From positions 2,294,001 to 2,358,000 of the forward strand of contig JASVEC010000002.1 in assembly GCA_030770535.1 (NCBI GenBank): a stretch of DNA of 64,000 bases, written 5' to 3'. Source of the DNA: Batkoa obscura. Lineage: Eukaryota; Entomophthoromycota; Entomophthoromycetes; Entomophthorales; Batkoaceae. Under the pieces are notes generated by a model. That model saw only the letters and a program-made list of their open reading frames with translations. It made no database searches and was not told the origin of the DNA. How positions within the stretch are numbered: the first letter of the stretch is position 1; each line of letters starts with the position of its first letter. The position numbers and the translations under genes are program-made. This document shows, in pieces, positions 1 to 10,445 of the stretch.

Positions 1-3
1 ATA

Positions 4-104
4 TGGGGGTGTTTTTTTAGACTTCATTACTTTTTCCATTTCTTAAGCACTATTTGAACAGAAAATTTGTTAGTAAAATTCTTAAACACAAAGATACATC
101 CCCA
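4..104 (+). mobile_element. ~100-bp quasi-palindromic MITE, copy 1
   Basis: The copy starts TGGGGGTG, ends CATCCCCA, and is flanked by TA on both sides (2-3 and 105-106). It lies inside the transposase gene of the left transposon: on the minus strand the coding sequence EILNHDSA runs straight into the MITE end. Confidence 0.85.
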
Positions 105-266
105 TATGCTGAATCATGATTCAATATTTCAGATGAATAATCAAAGTAAACTTTGCCTATTGTTTTATCATCTTTTAAATATAAAACACTAAAACCTAAT
201 ACTGATATAGCTTGTTTATTATAATGACCTAAATTTATTAAATCTGGTTTTGTTCCTATTTCCATA

Positions 267-363
267 TGAGGATGTATTTTTTCGTTTAAGAATTTTGCTG
301 ATAATCTTTCCACTCAAATAGTGCTTAAAAATGGAAAAAGTAAAGACAAAAAAAACATCCCCA
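267..363 (-). mobile_element. ~100-bp quasi-palindromic MITE, copy 2 (inserted in transposase codon)
   Basis: The copy is 97 bp, flanked by TA at 265-266 and 364-365. Removing it with one TA restores the transposase reading DFKQN-MEIGTKP across the insertion point. Element plus TA is 99 bp, so the reading frame is kept, although the element brings one in-frame TGA at 314-316. Confidence 0.88.
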
Positions 364-1637
364 TATTTTGTTTAAAATCTAAAATCATTATACAACTTCT
401 ATTATTTAATTTTTTAATAGTTTCATTAAATGTGTTTTTTTGAGTATCAACACAGAATTTATGTAATTTGTATAATTTTTCTTCTTCGTTGAAAATTTCT
501 TCTATCTCTCTGCTTTGTTTTTTAATTGCTGTATTTATTTTATTTTCAAATAACTTTTTTCTAACTGTATACTGAGCACATATATTACATAGATCCGTTT
601 TTCTTGCTGGATTTTTGAAATCACTTGGTATATATTTAAAAAATGTTGACCTAGCTACTGCTTTATCTTTTAGATCATTAAAATATTTACTATATATCAT
701 TGATTTATTAAATATTGTATAATAGTTTCAATTTGCTCGTCTTTGATTTTTTTTGTATTTTTAATAATAAGTTGTAATGTTGATATTTTATTATTATTAC
801 TTATTTTTGAATAATCATATTGATTTCTATTTATATTAAACCCAATATTTTTACATTCATCAAAAGAATATACTGAGGCTATAGTTGATAATAATGCTAC
901 TTGTTGGTTTTTGTTTCCTGTTTCCCTTAAAGCACTAATTTTATACATTGGTTGATTAAGTTTATTATTATCGATAGTAAACTTTGATAGTATATCTTTC
1001 CTCTTTTTGTTTTATTATAAAATTACATAAGCCTTGGATTGTTATAATTAGCTCTTAAAATTGATGTGAATGACTTACAATGTTTATATTGTGTACTCCT
1101 CCCTATTGTAATGAAATTTTCAAAAATTCCATTTCGATGTTTAGTTATGAAAGTTTGCATTTTATTTTTATTTCTACTTCAACGAAAAATAAAGTCAACT
1201 AACTGTATTTATATAATTACATAATCATATAGTTATATATTATATCTATTAAATATCTAACACAACTAACAAAACATATAGTTAGGAAAGTTAGCTATTT
1301 AAGAAAAGGAAATAATTAAAATAAGTTTAAGTAGAGAGATTTAATTTTAGGCTTTTTAGATTTAACCATCATATTAGACACAAATTTAAAATTTTAAAAT
1401 TTGGATTTTCTAAATTCTGAAACCAATTAGGATAGCCTCTCATAGTTACTTTTAAAATTAATTCACTTTAAATATGTGAAAGGAGCGATGTAAACTAATA
1501 TCATACGAAAATTTATTTTTAAGTTTATGAGCATATATTCTGATCATAATAAGTAATATTAATTTTTTAAAGCAAATGGTCCATACTTTGAGTTGATAGG
1601 GAAACCTGTAGCATATCCATCATGAAGGTTTAATATA

Positions 1638-1739
1638 GAAAGGTGTTTTTTTTTGGCTTCATCACTTTTTCCATCTTTTAAGCACTATTTGAGCGAAAAA
1701 TTTGTTAGTAAGATTCTTAAACATAAAAATACATCTCCA
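1638..1739 (+). mobile_element. ~100-bp quasi-palindromic MITE, copy 3
   Basis: The core (GGCTTCATCACTTTTTCC, AGCACTATTTGAG) and the end CATCTCCA are clear. The left terminus is degenerate (GAAAGGTG). TA flanks both sides. It interrupts a GST-like gene remnant on the minus strand. Confidence 0.75.
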
Positions 1740-2112
1740 TAGATTGAAATCGATCTTCAGTAAATTCTTTATCTTTTTGTTCTAATAGTTCCCATTCAGT
1801 GTCTACAGTCAGACCAAATGGTATCATCATATTAGCATCAATATAGCTTTCTAGGAATTCAGAAGTTTTAGTACCATTTGGAAATAGTTTTGGTTGATTT
1901 GGATATCTTTTTTCTAACTCATTAGCGATATCTCTACTATTGTAAACAACACTTCCATCAGGTAGCTTTAAAGTAGGTACTTTTCTCCATTTATTGTCAC
2001 TAAAAATAAAGTTAATACTAAATATTAACAGCTTATTTATTTATTACGTTAGATTTAATATAGTATCATTAACATCCTTAAAAGTTAATTTAACCTCATT
2101 GAAATCTAAGTT
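1740..2112 (-). pseudogene. GST-like (N-terminal thioredoxin-fold domain) gene remnant
   Basis: Two exon pieces are visible on the minus strand: 2048-2112 and 1740-1999, joined by a GT..AG intron of 48 nt. They read NLDFNEVKLTFKDV, then DNKWRKVPTLKLPDGSVVYN, then SRDIANELEKRYPNQPKLF. The pattern of a xVPTL-x-LPDG segment, then an S-x-DIA-x-x-LE-x-x-YP segment, is that of the N-terminal domain of fungal glutathione S-transferases of the UstS-like type. No exon encoding the first beta-strand and catalytic residue is visible upstream. The 3' side is cut by a MITE at 1638-1739; a short open piece beyond it (about 1565-1637) could be a tail. This is probably a dead gene fragment, but a diverged live gene with unrecognised exons is not excluded. 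Confidence 0.5.
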
Positions 2113-2769
2113 CTACAAAGTTGTTAGTTTTCATAGTAGATATGAAAAATAAACATTACACTATACAAAAGGAGAGAAACATGAATTTTATTAGCTATTA
2201 GTGTATAAAATATATAAAGCCATAATTTTTTAAAAAAATTTATAATCTATTTGGATGTTATTTGTTTTTATTTATATACCAATTTAATTTATGTGATTCT
2301 GTTTTCATGTACCATGTTACCTATTTTTTGATCCTAAAAAAAGCAATTAAAACGAAACTCCGTGTTCTTACTGCGTAATATCTTTAAAAAAAGAATTTGT
2401 ATCAAATCTCATGATTATCCTTTTGTTACTTGTTAAATAATAACTGGCAGGTTATTGTACATCAACTTCGCATTTTGTTATTACTTTGTGTAAATAATAT
2501 TTCAAAAGTTTTATTCCATTTATAGTAAATTAAGTTTAAAAAAATATAGTAAGTGGTACCCTGTTTCAGTATTTGATTATTGAACTTTTTTTATTTCATG
2601 CTATATAAAAAATAATTAGGTTTTTAATATTGTTGTAAATTGTTAAAAATATTTTTGATGCCTTTTTACAGTACGAGACTTTATATAACAAGTAAATAAA
2701 AAATTTTCTATGTAGAAAAAACCAAAATTGAGTTAAAACCTTAGTATAGTTTATTTAAAACTATTTTGC
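2113..2769. other. Intergenic, nothing recognised
   Basis: Very AT-rich sequence between the GST-like remnant and the ISN1 stop codon. I see no coding pattern, element end or clear structure here. Confidence 0.5.
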
Positions 2770-4445
2770 TTATTTTAATAATCCAGTTAATAGTAAAATC
2801 AAAATTTCTTGAGTTTCTTCTGGACTAACAATCCAAGAAGTACAACAAGCCGATCTAGTAGCATAGTCATTGCCAGTTGATAAAAACTAAAAAAGGTTAA
2901 TATTTAATACAATTTTTTTTTTCGTCCTTACCTGATCTCCAAAATGTAAAGTTTGTTCCGGTTTAGCATCTAAATAACTTTGAAGTATTTTTACCCCAAT
3001 AAGTTTATTACCAATATCAACCCAAACATCAGAGCCGCCATTAAATGCACAGAATGGTATTTCAGAACAATTATCTTTACTACTTAATACTTGTAAAGTT
3101 TCTAATAAATGAGATTGAGTAGATAATACGCATTCATCCTTTTTAGATATAATTAAGTATCGTTTAAAATTAGTAATTATGATAGCTTACTAATTGCTCA
3201 CGCATTACTTTTTTTCCAGTTTGAGGTATAAGCCCTAAAGTACTTTATTAGGTTACTAAATAGATAAACTCATATACTATATTACCAACAGCACGTGATT
3301 TTCTTAAAATGGTAGTCGGTAATTTCATCTCTTCAGTACAGCGACGAATATTCTGCTCAGCTGAATCAAGTAAAACTTTAATATGATCTTCAGACCAATC
3401 TCTTGATCCTGGCTTGAGATAGATTGATTCTTTGATATATTCAAGTCTGCAATTTTCATTACATTGAAACAAATAATTACATTCCCCACCTAATTGAATG
3501 GTCAAATATTACTCTTATAGTTTCTATTTTACTTACCAAATACAAAGAAACGTTTTAATTGTTCAGGGGTTAATCTGGAATTGGAAAATCCTTTTAGGAG
3601 TCCAGATAATCGACCTTCATATTTAATTGAGTCATCACCGTAACCTGCGGCGGTTACAACTGCAACAAATAAATCTTTTTCAAGTAAACTAATAAGAAGA
3701 GATACAAGCTCACTGTCTTGCTCAAAATCTTGTCCATCAGCGTCTATAACATGTTAACAATCTAAAATTTAATATTCCTAATGTTATTACATAATGTCAT
3801 ATCTCCATCACTGAATTTTTATTAGTACATTATTATAAAGAAAACTAAAAACTTACAATGTTACTAATTTAAGGTTATTAGATACAGCTTGAACTTGAGC
3901 AACGTTTAAAATTCTATAAAAATTAGTCAATTAAAATGATAAGTTTATAAATTTACTTTCTAATTTCATTAAAACTAGGAGGTACAAATCTACGAGCTGA
4001 GATACACTGCTGAGCATTTACTTTTAAAAATGCTTCCTTTAATGGAAGATCAGTAAAAAAGTTACCAACTGAGGGAACCAAACGATGTAAACGAGAGTGT
4101 TCTCTGATACCTGAATCACCATTATTGGAATCTAATAATTTTGAAATAACTTTATACCTTGTTCAGTTTTTTTTCTATGCTCCTATATTTCATTTTAGCT
4201 TTAATCATGGAAATTAAATTTCTGCTTACCTCAACCAAAACTTCAACTCTTTTTAAAATCTCTGCAAACTTCTCTTCATTAGACTCACTAACTTCTAAAG
4301 CCCTTTGTTCATCCTCTAAAGTACCTTCGTAACGTGGACGTGAATGTAAAACGAAAGGGGTCATTAACATGGATTTTATAAACTCGATAAAAGGATCTCT
4401 TTTATGAGCTCTAAGTTGGTAATTGACACGATAAATACTGGACAT
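2770..4445 (-). CDS. ISN1: IMP-specific 5'-nucleotidase
   Basis: This enzyme dephosphorylates IMP to inosine in the cytoplasm and belongs to the HAD-like ISN1 family of fungi. Ten exons join to about 416 residues (yeast Isn1 is 450). The start reads MSSIYRVNYQLRAHKRDPFI, matching the family opening. Exon 3 gives RLHRLVPSVGNFFTDLPL, then SARRFVPPSFNEI. Exons 4-6 give VTFDGDMTLYADG, the HAD nucleophile motif DGDxT, and VAVVTAAGY. Exon 7 gives GGECNYLFQC. Exon 9 gives FNGGSDVWVDIG, and HFGDQ completes the HAD acidic motif. Exons: 4230-4445, 4158-4182, 3957-4110, 3857-3913, 3791-3810, 3537-3743, 3286-3489, 3191-3234, 2932-3138, 2770-2886. The tiny exons of 25, 20 and 44 nt are supported by frame and by family alignment. 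Confidence 0.92.
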
Positions 4446-6650
4446 TTTATTTTAAAAAAAATCAAAAATGGTTTCTCATTTTTATCAGTGACTGTTTTAA
4501 ATACTATTCATGTAACGAAACATTCGAACCAATCAATTAAACATTTGATATGAAGATATTAAACTATTCTACCATTATTGAATTTCATAGTGAATTTAAT
4601 AACTCTAAGAACAATTAAACTCACATGGCCTATATTCTTTAAGTAATAATTAAAATATATAACCGATAGGCTATGTTTAATGAAATACATAGATTGAATA
4701 CTTTAAAGTATCCGATAAGAAACTTCAGCAAAAAAGAGAACTATATTCACGAAATATACATTATTGAGTGTTAACATATTACTATCTTTAACAAATGACT
4801 GTTTGGTATATTTGAAATAGTGTTCCCTTTTTTATATACATTTGTGATAATATTTTAAAAGCATTAAACAGCGAAAAGCAATATAGAAAATAGTTTAAAT
4901 TATAGTAATATACATAAGATTAAAAAATTGAAATATAAATGTTAATTATTAATGACTTTTATTAACACAATGTAAAGGGCGCCCCAAGAAATAAGCCTAG
5001 AAAAATCGTAAGTAAAATAATCAAAAAAAGATTGAATAAAAAATAGGAAATCAGAAATGACAAAGTTAGGTAGCGTGTCAGTTTTACATCAAAGAAATGC
5101 AGACAAATGCCTTAATCATCATTTTATAAAATAATTAAACTGAAGAAAATACTTACATTAAAAATAATTAAAGATAACATTATATCCTGTTTATTCGGAT
5201 GATTTATATAGGTGTTTTTATCTTTGTGGGATTAATTTGACACTTGTAATTTATTGTTGAGCCAAATTCCTTTAGAATAAGTGAAATTATTAAATTTGTA
5301 ATATTATCTTTTAATAAGAATAGTTTAATCTCCACGTGGGACAATCCCAATTTAAAAGAAAAGATTAGCAAATTTAATGAACCACTTAGGCTTAAATAGA
5401 ATTAGTTATATCCCTTTATGTAGGAAGTTATGGGAGCGTAAAAAAAAGCAAAATCTTCAAACTTGCATAAGATCCTCCCTTAAGTTTTTGCAAACAAGGC
5501 AACAAATTCAAGCTCCGGAGTATCTTATTTTTCCGAGCCAATTAAATTTCATCTATTAATCCCACAATTTCGAAATGCTAAGTTTTACAAACACACTGCA
5601 CAATAATGAATTGAATTTACAATATTTGCTTTAACAGATCAACATTAATGAGGGTTCATATAGATGGTTCTGCATTAAATGCATTGTTATCGTGGACCTT
5701 CAAAATGAAGAGGAATGAAACCCTTTCCACGCCGACCTCCTTAATCTTTAGTATTTATTTACTTCAGAATTGATATAGTGGTTGGTACTTTCAAAGGCGA
5801 TTACATTTCATATAATAAAAAAAGTTAAAAATTAAAGGTTTTCAAATTTCTACAATAGAATTTCAACTTTAATCCCAAAAATCACTTGAAAACCTGAAAG
5901 CTCAAGTGTTTTAAAAATAATAAGGCATGTTTAGCACAACTAATGACTTATTAAAACAACTTTAGATAGATTAGCTTGAAAGGAATAGACATTTTATGTA
6001 AAAAATATTTTATGAGGTGTTAGAAATTCGATCTGTCAAAATTTACTCGATGAATTTTGATTTTTAATCGATCTAATGATCAAAAAATCTCTTTTTGTAA
6101 GTAAACATAAGTATTCTATAATTAAGCTATACATTAATGTAATTACTGGGTATCATCAATGATGAAATTTCACCACTAACTCCTTCCAACCCACATTTAT
6201 TGCTAGAAGATGAAAAATGGGGTTGTATAAATCTATTAATAATATTTGATTAAGGGGAAAAATAAGCAAGGCTAAATATAAAATAACAAGAGTTAAATCA
6301 AGTCCCATATTTAATTAAAACCATATTAGATGTTTATTATAAAGCTAAAGTCATTAAATAATAAGATTATCATATATATTTATAATAACTTTGGATAAGG
6401 AAAATTAGATTAATACTAATTTTACAGTTTAAAATAGAATATTTTTTAAATTACCTTATTTCAGTTAAATTCGCCCGTTTAATGAAATATAAACAAAATA
6501 AAGCAAATAAGAAGAATCATTAAGACAAATAAGTAAGTATAATTGGTTGTATACTTATTTTCCCTAAACTAAACTTATCTATGCAATTAAATTATTTTTA
6601 ACCATTTCATGATATTAAAAATAGACAGTTTCAAATCAACATAAACATGA
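4446..6650. other. Intergenic region with one structured patch
   Basis: No convincing gene is seen. Bases 5340-5750 are less AT-rich than the surroundings and contain a 60-codon open frame on the plus strand without a recognisable product, plus a fold-prone stretch at 5651-5724 listed separately. The rest is plain AT-rich sequence. Confidence 0.5.
5651..5724. other. Possible three-way-junction RNA or DNA fold
   Basis: AGGGTTCAT at 5651-5659 can pair with ATGAAACCCT at 5715-5724 with one bulge. Inside lie two short hairpins: TGCATT-A-AATGCA, and CTTC-AAAAT-GAAG. I cannot tell whether it is transcribed. Confidence 0.25.
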
Positions 6651-6658
6651 TATAAAAG
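6651..6658 (+). promoter_or_regulatory. TATA box of the first SOD-like gene
   Basis: TATAAAAG lies 55 bp upstream of the ATG at 6706. The paralogue at 13314 has a TATA box at a similar distance. Confidence 0.5.
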
Positions 6659-6705
6659 CAACAAAAGCAAATAATAGCTAAAATAACTCATTAAATTTGT
6701 AAATC

Positions 6706-7170
6706 ATGGTAGTATTATACGACGTTCAACCAGGTGCATTAGCCTATATCAATTCAGCTGCTGTAGAAACTCAATTTTACTTTACACAGCTTAATGATGG
6801 TATTAAAATTGATATCAATGTATTAAAGGATTTTCCAAACATTACGGATCAATATCCTTATCACATTCACCAAAGTCCTGTAGCTCCAGATTGTACCAGT
6901 ACGAAAAAGCATTTAGATCCATTTGATGTTAACCCAAATGGTAATTCGACCACCTATAGCTGTAAGATGGATGATTTTTCTACATGTGAGGTTGGGGATC
7001 TTTCTGGCAAATTTGGGAAATTAAAGGGAGGTGCTACTAGTTATACATTGTTTGATCCTACCTTGCCTAAGGTTTCTGAATTAGTAGGACAAAGATCGAT
7101 TGTCATTCACTTAAATGATGCTGCAAAAACAAGGATTGGTTGTGCAACTATCGAGGGTATCGATGAATAA
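6706..7170 (+). CDS. Cu-only superoxide dismutase-like protein, copy 1
   Basis: This is a 154-residue intronless protein with the Cu/Zn SOD beta-barrel pattern. The copper ligands are present: HIH at about residues 53-55 (H46 and H48 of the classical enzyme), the His of KKHLDPF (H63) and the His of SIVIHL (H120). The disulphide pair is DCTS and RIGCA, and the active-site Arg precedes GCA. The classical zinc ligands H71 and H80 are not there: the region reads NPNGNSTT and TCEVGDL. This matches fungal Cu-only SODs of the Candida SOD4/5/6 kind. Those are secreted or GPI-anchored, but this protein has no signal peptide and no C-terminal hydrophobic tail. A paralogue lies at 13314-13769. The likely role is superoxide dismutation; activity is inferred. 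Confidence 0.75.
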   Translation: MVVLYDVQPGALAYINSAAVETQFYFTQLNDGIKIDINVLKDFPNITDQYPYHIHQSPVAPDCTSTKKHLDPFDVNPNGNSTTYSCKMDDFSTCEVGDLSGKFGKLKGGATSYTLFDPTLPKVSELVGQRSIVIHLNDAAKTRIGCATIEGIDE

Positions 7171-8075
7171 TTTAAACTGCATTTCTATTTTACATAATAA
7201 TAATAATAAATTTTAAAAAATATATCGACTTTAACTTTGTTATTTTTATAAAAGCTTTCTATTACAACTTTAATTTTGTCAAGTAAAATCACTTACAAGT
7301 TAATTCGAATTTATTTAAAAATATTGAGTATTTTAACTATGTTGAGGTTTTTATAACTATTACAAAGGGAGTGAGTTGATAAAAGTTTATTAATTTCTAT
7401 TGATTTTTATCAAAGTTGAGCTATCAAAAGAATAGTGTATATAAAAAGTATTATGATCCCATGTTACAATGTTATTCCAATGTTCAGTTGGAATGAAATA
7501 TCATACTAGCTATTTATTTGATGTTAAAAATAATACAAAAACATATTTTTAAATTGAAGTACCCTTGTCCTTGACAAATAAAAATAAAACATGATTTTAT
7601 TATTACCATTATACTATAAATATAGTTTTCTGATTCATATTAATTTAACAATTATATTAGAGACATTTATTAATTTACAATTTGATGTTTATTTTTATAA
7701 AATTTTATTAAAGTATAAAATGCTATAAATATAGGCGTAAAGTGTAGAATAAAGAGTGACATTTGATTACATAAATTATTATTTACTAAAAATAGATTAT
7801 TAAATTTAATTTTACTAGTAAATATTATTATTTTTACATAAAATAGTATCTAGTTTATCCATCTAATTACTTCTACATTCATTTAATTATAATAGCATGA
7901 AAAGTATCAAATTTCTTGGTGGCGGTGCCTTAGCGATGCGCTTTTATTAAGTTTTTAAGAGAACAACTTAAGACTTGACGAAGCGGAATAATTGAATAAT
8001 TATCTATAAATAAATCATAAAGCAAAAATAGATATTTGTATTTATCATTCTATAAACTACAATTTAAAAAAATAG
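7171..8075. other. Intergenic, with one GC-rich fold
   Basis: AT-rich spacer between the SOD-like gene and the secreted protein. The only outlier is the GC-rich hairpin-forming patch at 7918-7990. Confidence 0.5.
7918..7990. ncRNA. Candidate structured ncRNA (unassigned)
   Basis: This patch is far richer in G and C than its surroundings. CGCTT at 7939-7943 pairs with AAGCG at 7981-7985. Within it TTAAGTT at 7947-7953 pairs with AACTTAA at 7965-7971, leaving an 11-nt loop and an asymmetric bulge. No tRNA, snRNA or C/D-box signature was recognised, so this is only a candidate. Confidence 0.25.
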
Positions 8076-8083
8076 TATAAATA
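8076..8083 (+). promoter_or_regulatory. TATA box of the secreted three-repeat protein gene
   Basis: TATAAATA lies about 63 bp upstream of the ATG at 8139. Confidence 0.5.
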
Positions 8084-8138
8084 CATTGAAAAAATCAACG
8101 TAACCCGATATTAAATTTAATCTACAACAATAACGATA

Positions 8139-8954
8139 ATGCAATTCTCTTATTCATTACTCTCATTACTTGCTATTGCTAGCACTTCTGCCTATACTAT
8201 CTCTTCTAATGCTCACTTAGCTAGAAGAGCATTCGGAGCTATTGCTGTTGAATGTAAATATGAATCAAGGTTGCCCCAAGCTACTACTGAACAAGCTTTC
8301 TCAAACATCATGGATGATTGTAATAATGCTTACAGCACCCTTTTAAACAGAGACCCATCCCAACAAAATGCTATCGCTTTACAAAATGAAATTGTTGCCA
8401 TCAAGGAAAACTTTGCTAAATATAAAGATAATTATTTCTTAACCCATCCAACTGATGGTAATGGTGGTGTTAACCCACCTAAACCTGGTCAAACTATTGT
8501 ACAACGTTGTAATATGGAAGCTAAAATCTCAACTGTTCAAAAGAGAGAAGATTTTGATCCTATTTTAGCCTCTTGCAGTACCGCTTATAATGAACTCTTA
8601 AATGCCGACCAAAACAGACTTAATGAGCTCAATTCCGAATGGATTTCAGTCCAAAACAGAATCAAGGTAGCTCAAGAAGAGTTTGCTAAAACTCACCCTC
8701 CTTCTGGGGGTAACAATGGTGGTAATAATGGTGGTAACAATGGAGATAAATCAGATGATATTACCAAGAAAGTCAACTTTAATGATCGATTAGCTAAAGC
8801 TCATTCTTATTTAGATTTCGATATTTTGATTCAAGATTGTAATATTGCTTTTGTTACTCTTAACACCGATTCTTCCAAAACTGTCAAGCTTCAAAATGAA
8901 CTTGAATATTTAAAGGCTAAAGTTGTCAAAGCCAAGGCCGACTTCAGACCTTAA
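8139..8954 (+). CDS. Secreted protein with three copies of a ~65-residue helical repeat, unknown function
   Basis: The 271-residue single-exon product begins with a clear signal peptide (MQFSYSLLSLLAIASTSAY) and has a dibasic LARRA site near residue 28 that could be a propeptide cleavage site. Three related segments follow, at about residues 36-104, 121-188 and 212-270. Each has a basic/acidic start, then DxILxxCNxAYxxLLN, then a helix with LNxExxxxKxxxxxxxxxF, and the first two end in THP. Segments 1 and 2 each carry two Cys; segment 3 carries one. The linkers are Gly/Asn/Pro-rich (GNGGVNPPKPG and a run of NGGN repeats). No catalytic motif is visible. I do not recognise the family. It may be a cell-wall or host-facing secreted protein; the function is unknown. 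Confidence 0.85.
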   Translation: MQFSYSLLSLLAIASTSAYTISSNAHLARRAFGAIAVECKYESRLPQATTEQAFSNIMDDCNNAYSTLLNRDPSQQNAIALQNEIVAIKENFAKYKDNYFLTHPTDGNGGVNPPKPGQTIVQRCNMEAKISTVQKREDFDPILASCSTAYNELLNADQNRLNELNSEWISVQNRIKVAQEEFAKTHPPSGGNNGGNNGGNNGDKSDDITKKVNFNDRLAKAHSYLDFDILIQDCNIAFVTLNTDSSKTVKLQNELEYLKAKVVKAKADFRP

Positions 8955-9379
8955 ATTTTAGACTTTAGAATGTATATTGAATAAAATGTATTTTTAGTTT
9001 ATCTTCAATTTTGATTGCAAATGATTTTTATATGATTATATATCCTACATAATAATGACATATATTAAATAATAAGATGATATATTAAAATGATAACTAC
9101 AGCATCAGAACAAATAATAAGATATTTAAAAGTTGCATTGAAAGTGAAATGGTTTAATGACTTTTTACTATAATCTAAACTTAACAAGCAATACTACAAA
9201 TAAACTTGCCAGTTTTTAATCTTTTTTTGTGTGATTTAGAATTAATGATAATAAAATAAACCACTGTAGTTCTCACTTTCTTATTGTTTAAGACTACATG
9301 ATAGAATATGATGTCAAGTTATAAGTTGTTTTTAGATATTGGAGGTAGTTTTAAAATTATAGTAAAAAAAGTCTAGATA

Positions 9380-9478
9380 TGGGGGTGTTTTTTTTGGCTT
9401 CATTACTTTTTCCATCTTTTAAGCGCTATTCAAGTGGAAAAATTGTCAGTAAATCTTGGATACAAAAATACATCCTCA
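9380..9478 (+). mobile_element. ~100-bp quasi-palindromic MITE, copy 4
   Basis: TA-flanked, 99 bp, TGGGGGTG to CATCCTCA, centre AAGCGCTATT. Confidence 0.85.
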
Positions 9479-9629
9479 TATAATTTTGAAAGAATTACTA
9501 AGATTAGGATTTTTGATCTAATATCAACTTGATTAAAAAAATTACTATTAGTTTATACCTACCTATATTTAAAAAGTTTTTATTTTAATAATAAAAGTTA
9601 AAAGAAAATGACTATAATATAATTATGTA

Positions 9630-9728
9630 TGGGAGTGTTTTTTTGCCTTTACTACTTTTTCCATCTTTAAGCACTATTTGAGCGGAAAAATTGCTAGTAA
9701 AATCCTTAAACACAAAGATGCATCCCCA
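9630..9728 (+). mobile_element. ~100-bp quasi-palindromic MITE, copy 5
   Basis: TA-flanked, 99 bp, TGGGAGTG to CATCCCCA, same orientation as the copy 150 bp upstream. Confidence 0.85.
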
Positions 9729-10445
9729 TATGTTTATTAATTAATTTAAAATTATAATGTATAATTAGCTAATAAAAAAGTTTATTTTTAAGCTTTTAAA
9801 AAGCCATAAATTTAAAAATTCAAATTTACATATGTATTATTTAAAATATAAAAGTAATATAATGAACTTATGAAATAAAAATGACAAGCAAGACTTAGAA
9901 ATATATTTGTTAAGTTTTATTTAAAAAAACGTATATTAAAATAATTAAAAAGTTTAATCTTTAACTAATAGTTTTAAAAATTAATTTCTGGAAAATAGAA
10001 CTTTGTACTATTTTTTTATTGTGTAATGTAAGCTTTTAATGATAATAGAAAGAGTATATTGATATATACTCTAAATTGTTTTTATTGGTTAATTTCTTTT
10101 ATCTTTAAACTATTTTTTAAAAAGTGTCTTCACTAAATAAAAATAATCTAAATTAGGCACTTGATTTTTTTGATTGTAATCTTTGTTGTGTAATTTATTA
10201 CCAGGTCAATTTCTTCATAGCATAGTTTAATCGACATTTATAAGTTTAATATTACTACATGTCATAGCATTTTGACATTTTCGGTTGTAATTTCAATATA
10301 AAATCAACTACTACTCAGGTAATTACTATCATTTTAGTTGTTAAATAAACTTAAATGTTTTTGACAAAAGGAAAGCAAGGTTATGAATTTAAAAATATTT
10401 AACAAAAGCATGAATTTATTCTCTATAAGTTTATGTTAAGTGACT

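Larger units (their letters stand above)
1..1440 (-). mobile_element. DNA transposon copy (left), truncated by window edge, with transposase remnant
   Basis: The terminus lies near 1440 and reads inward as GAGGCTATCCTAATTGGTTT. About 490 bp of non-coding sequence follows, then transposase-like reading frames from 948 down past base 1. The protein has a serine/aspartate-rich start region, a segment with KTDLCNICAQY (a CxxC zinc-knuckle type), and ILDFKQN, which looks like the first catalytic Asp of a DDE/RNase H fold, followed by GHYNKQAISVLGF and EILNHDS. A frame change near 697-700 separates the first 83 residues from the rest. Two roughly 100-bp MITEs (4-104 and 267-363) sit inside the coding part. 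The copy is therefore inactive. The right edge of the window holds a related copy pointing the other way. The superfamily is not assigned. Confidence 0.75.
8955..10445. other. Intergenic with two MITEs
   Basis: Apart from the MITEs at 9380-9478 and 9630-9728, no gene or element is seen. Confidence 0.5.

Noticed and set aside
267-363. MITEs acting as spliced introns (introners)
   Set aside because: Copies lack consistent GT..AG ends, nearly all lie between genes, and the one inside the transposase keeps an in-frame TGA.
4132-4157. Apparent 26-nt intron in ISN1
   Set aside because: Extending to the next AG (4111) gives a 47-nt intron with the correct frame, in line with all others here.
5377-5559. 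60-codon ORF as a gene
   Set aside because: No recognisable motif, no neighbouring exon that extends it, and no promoter feature.
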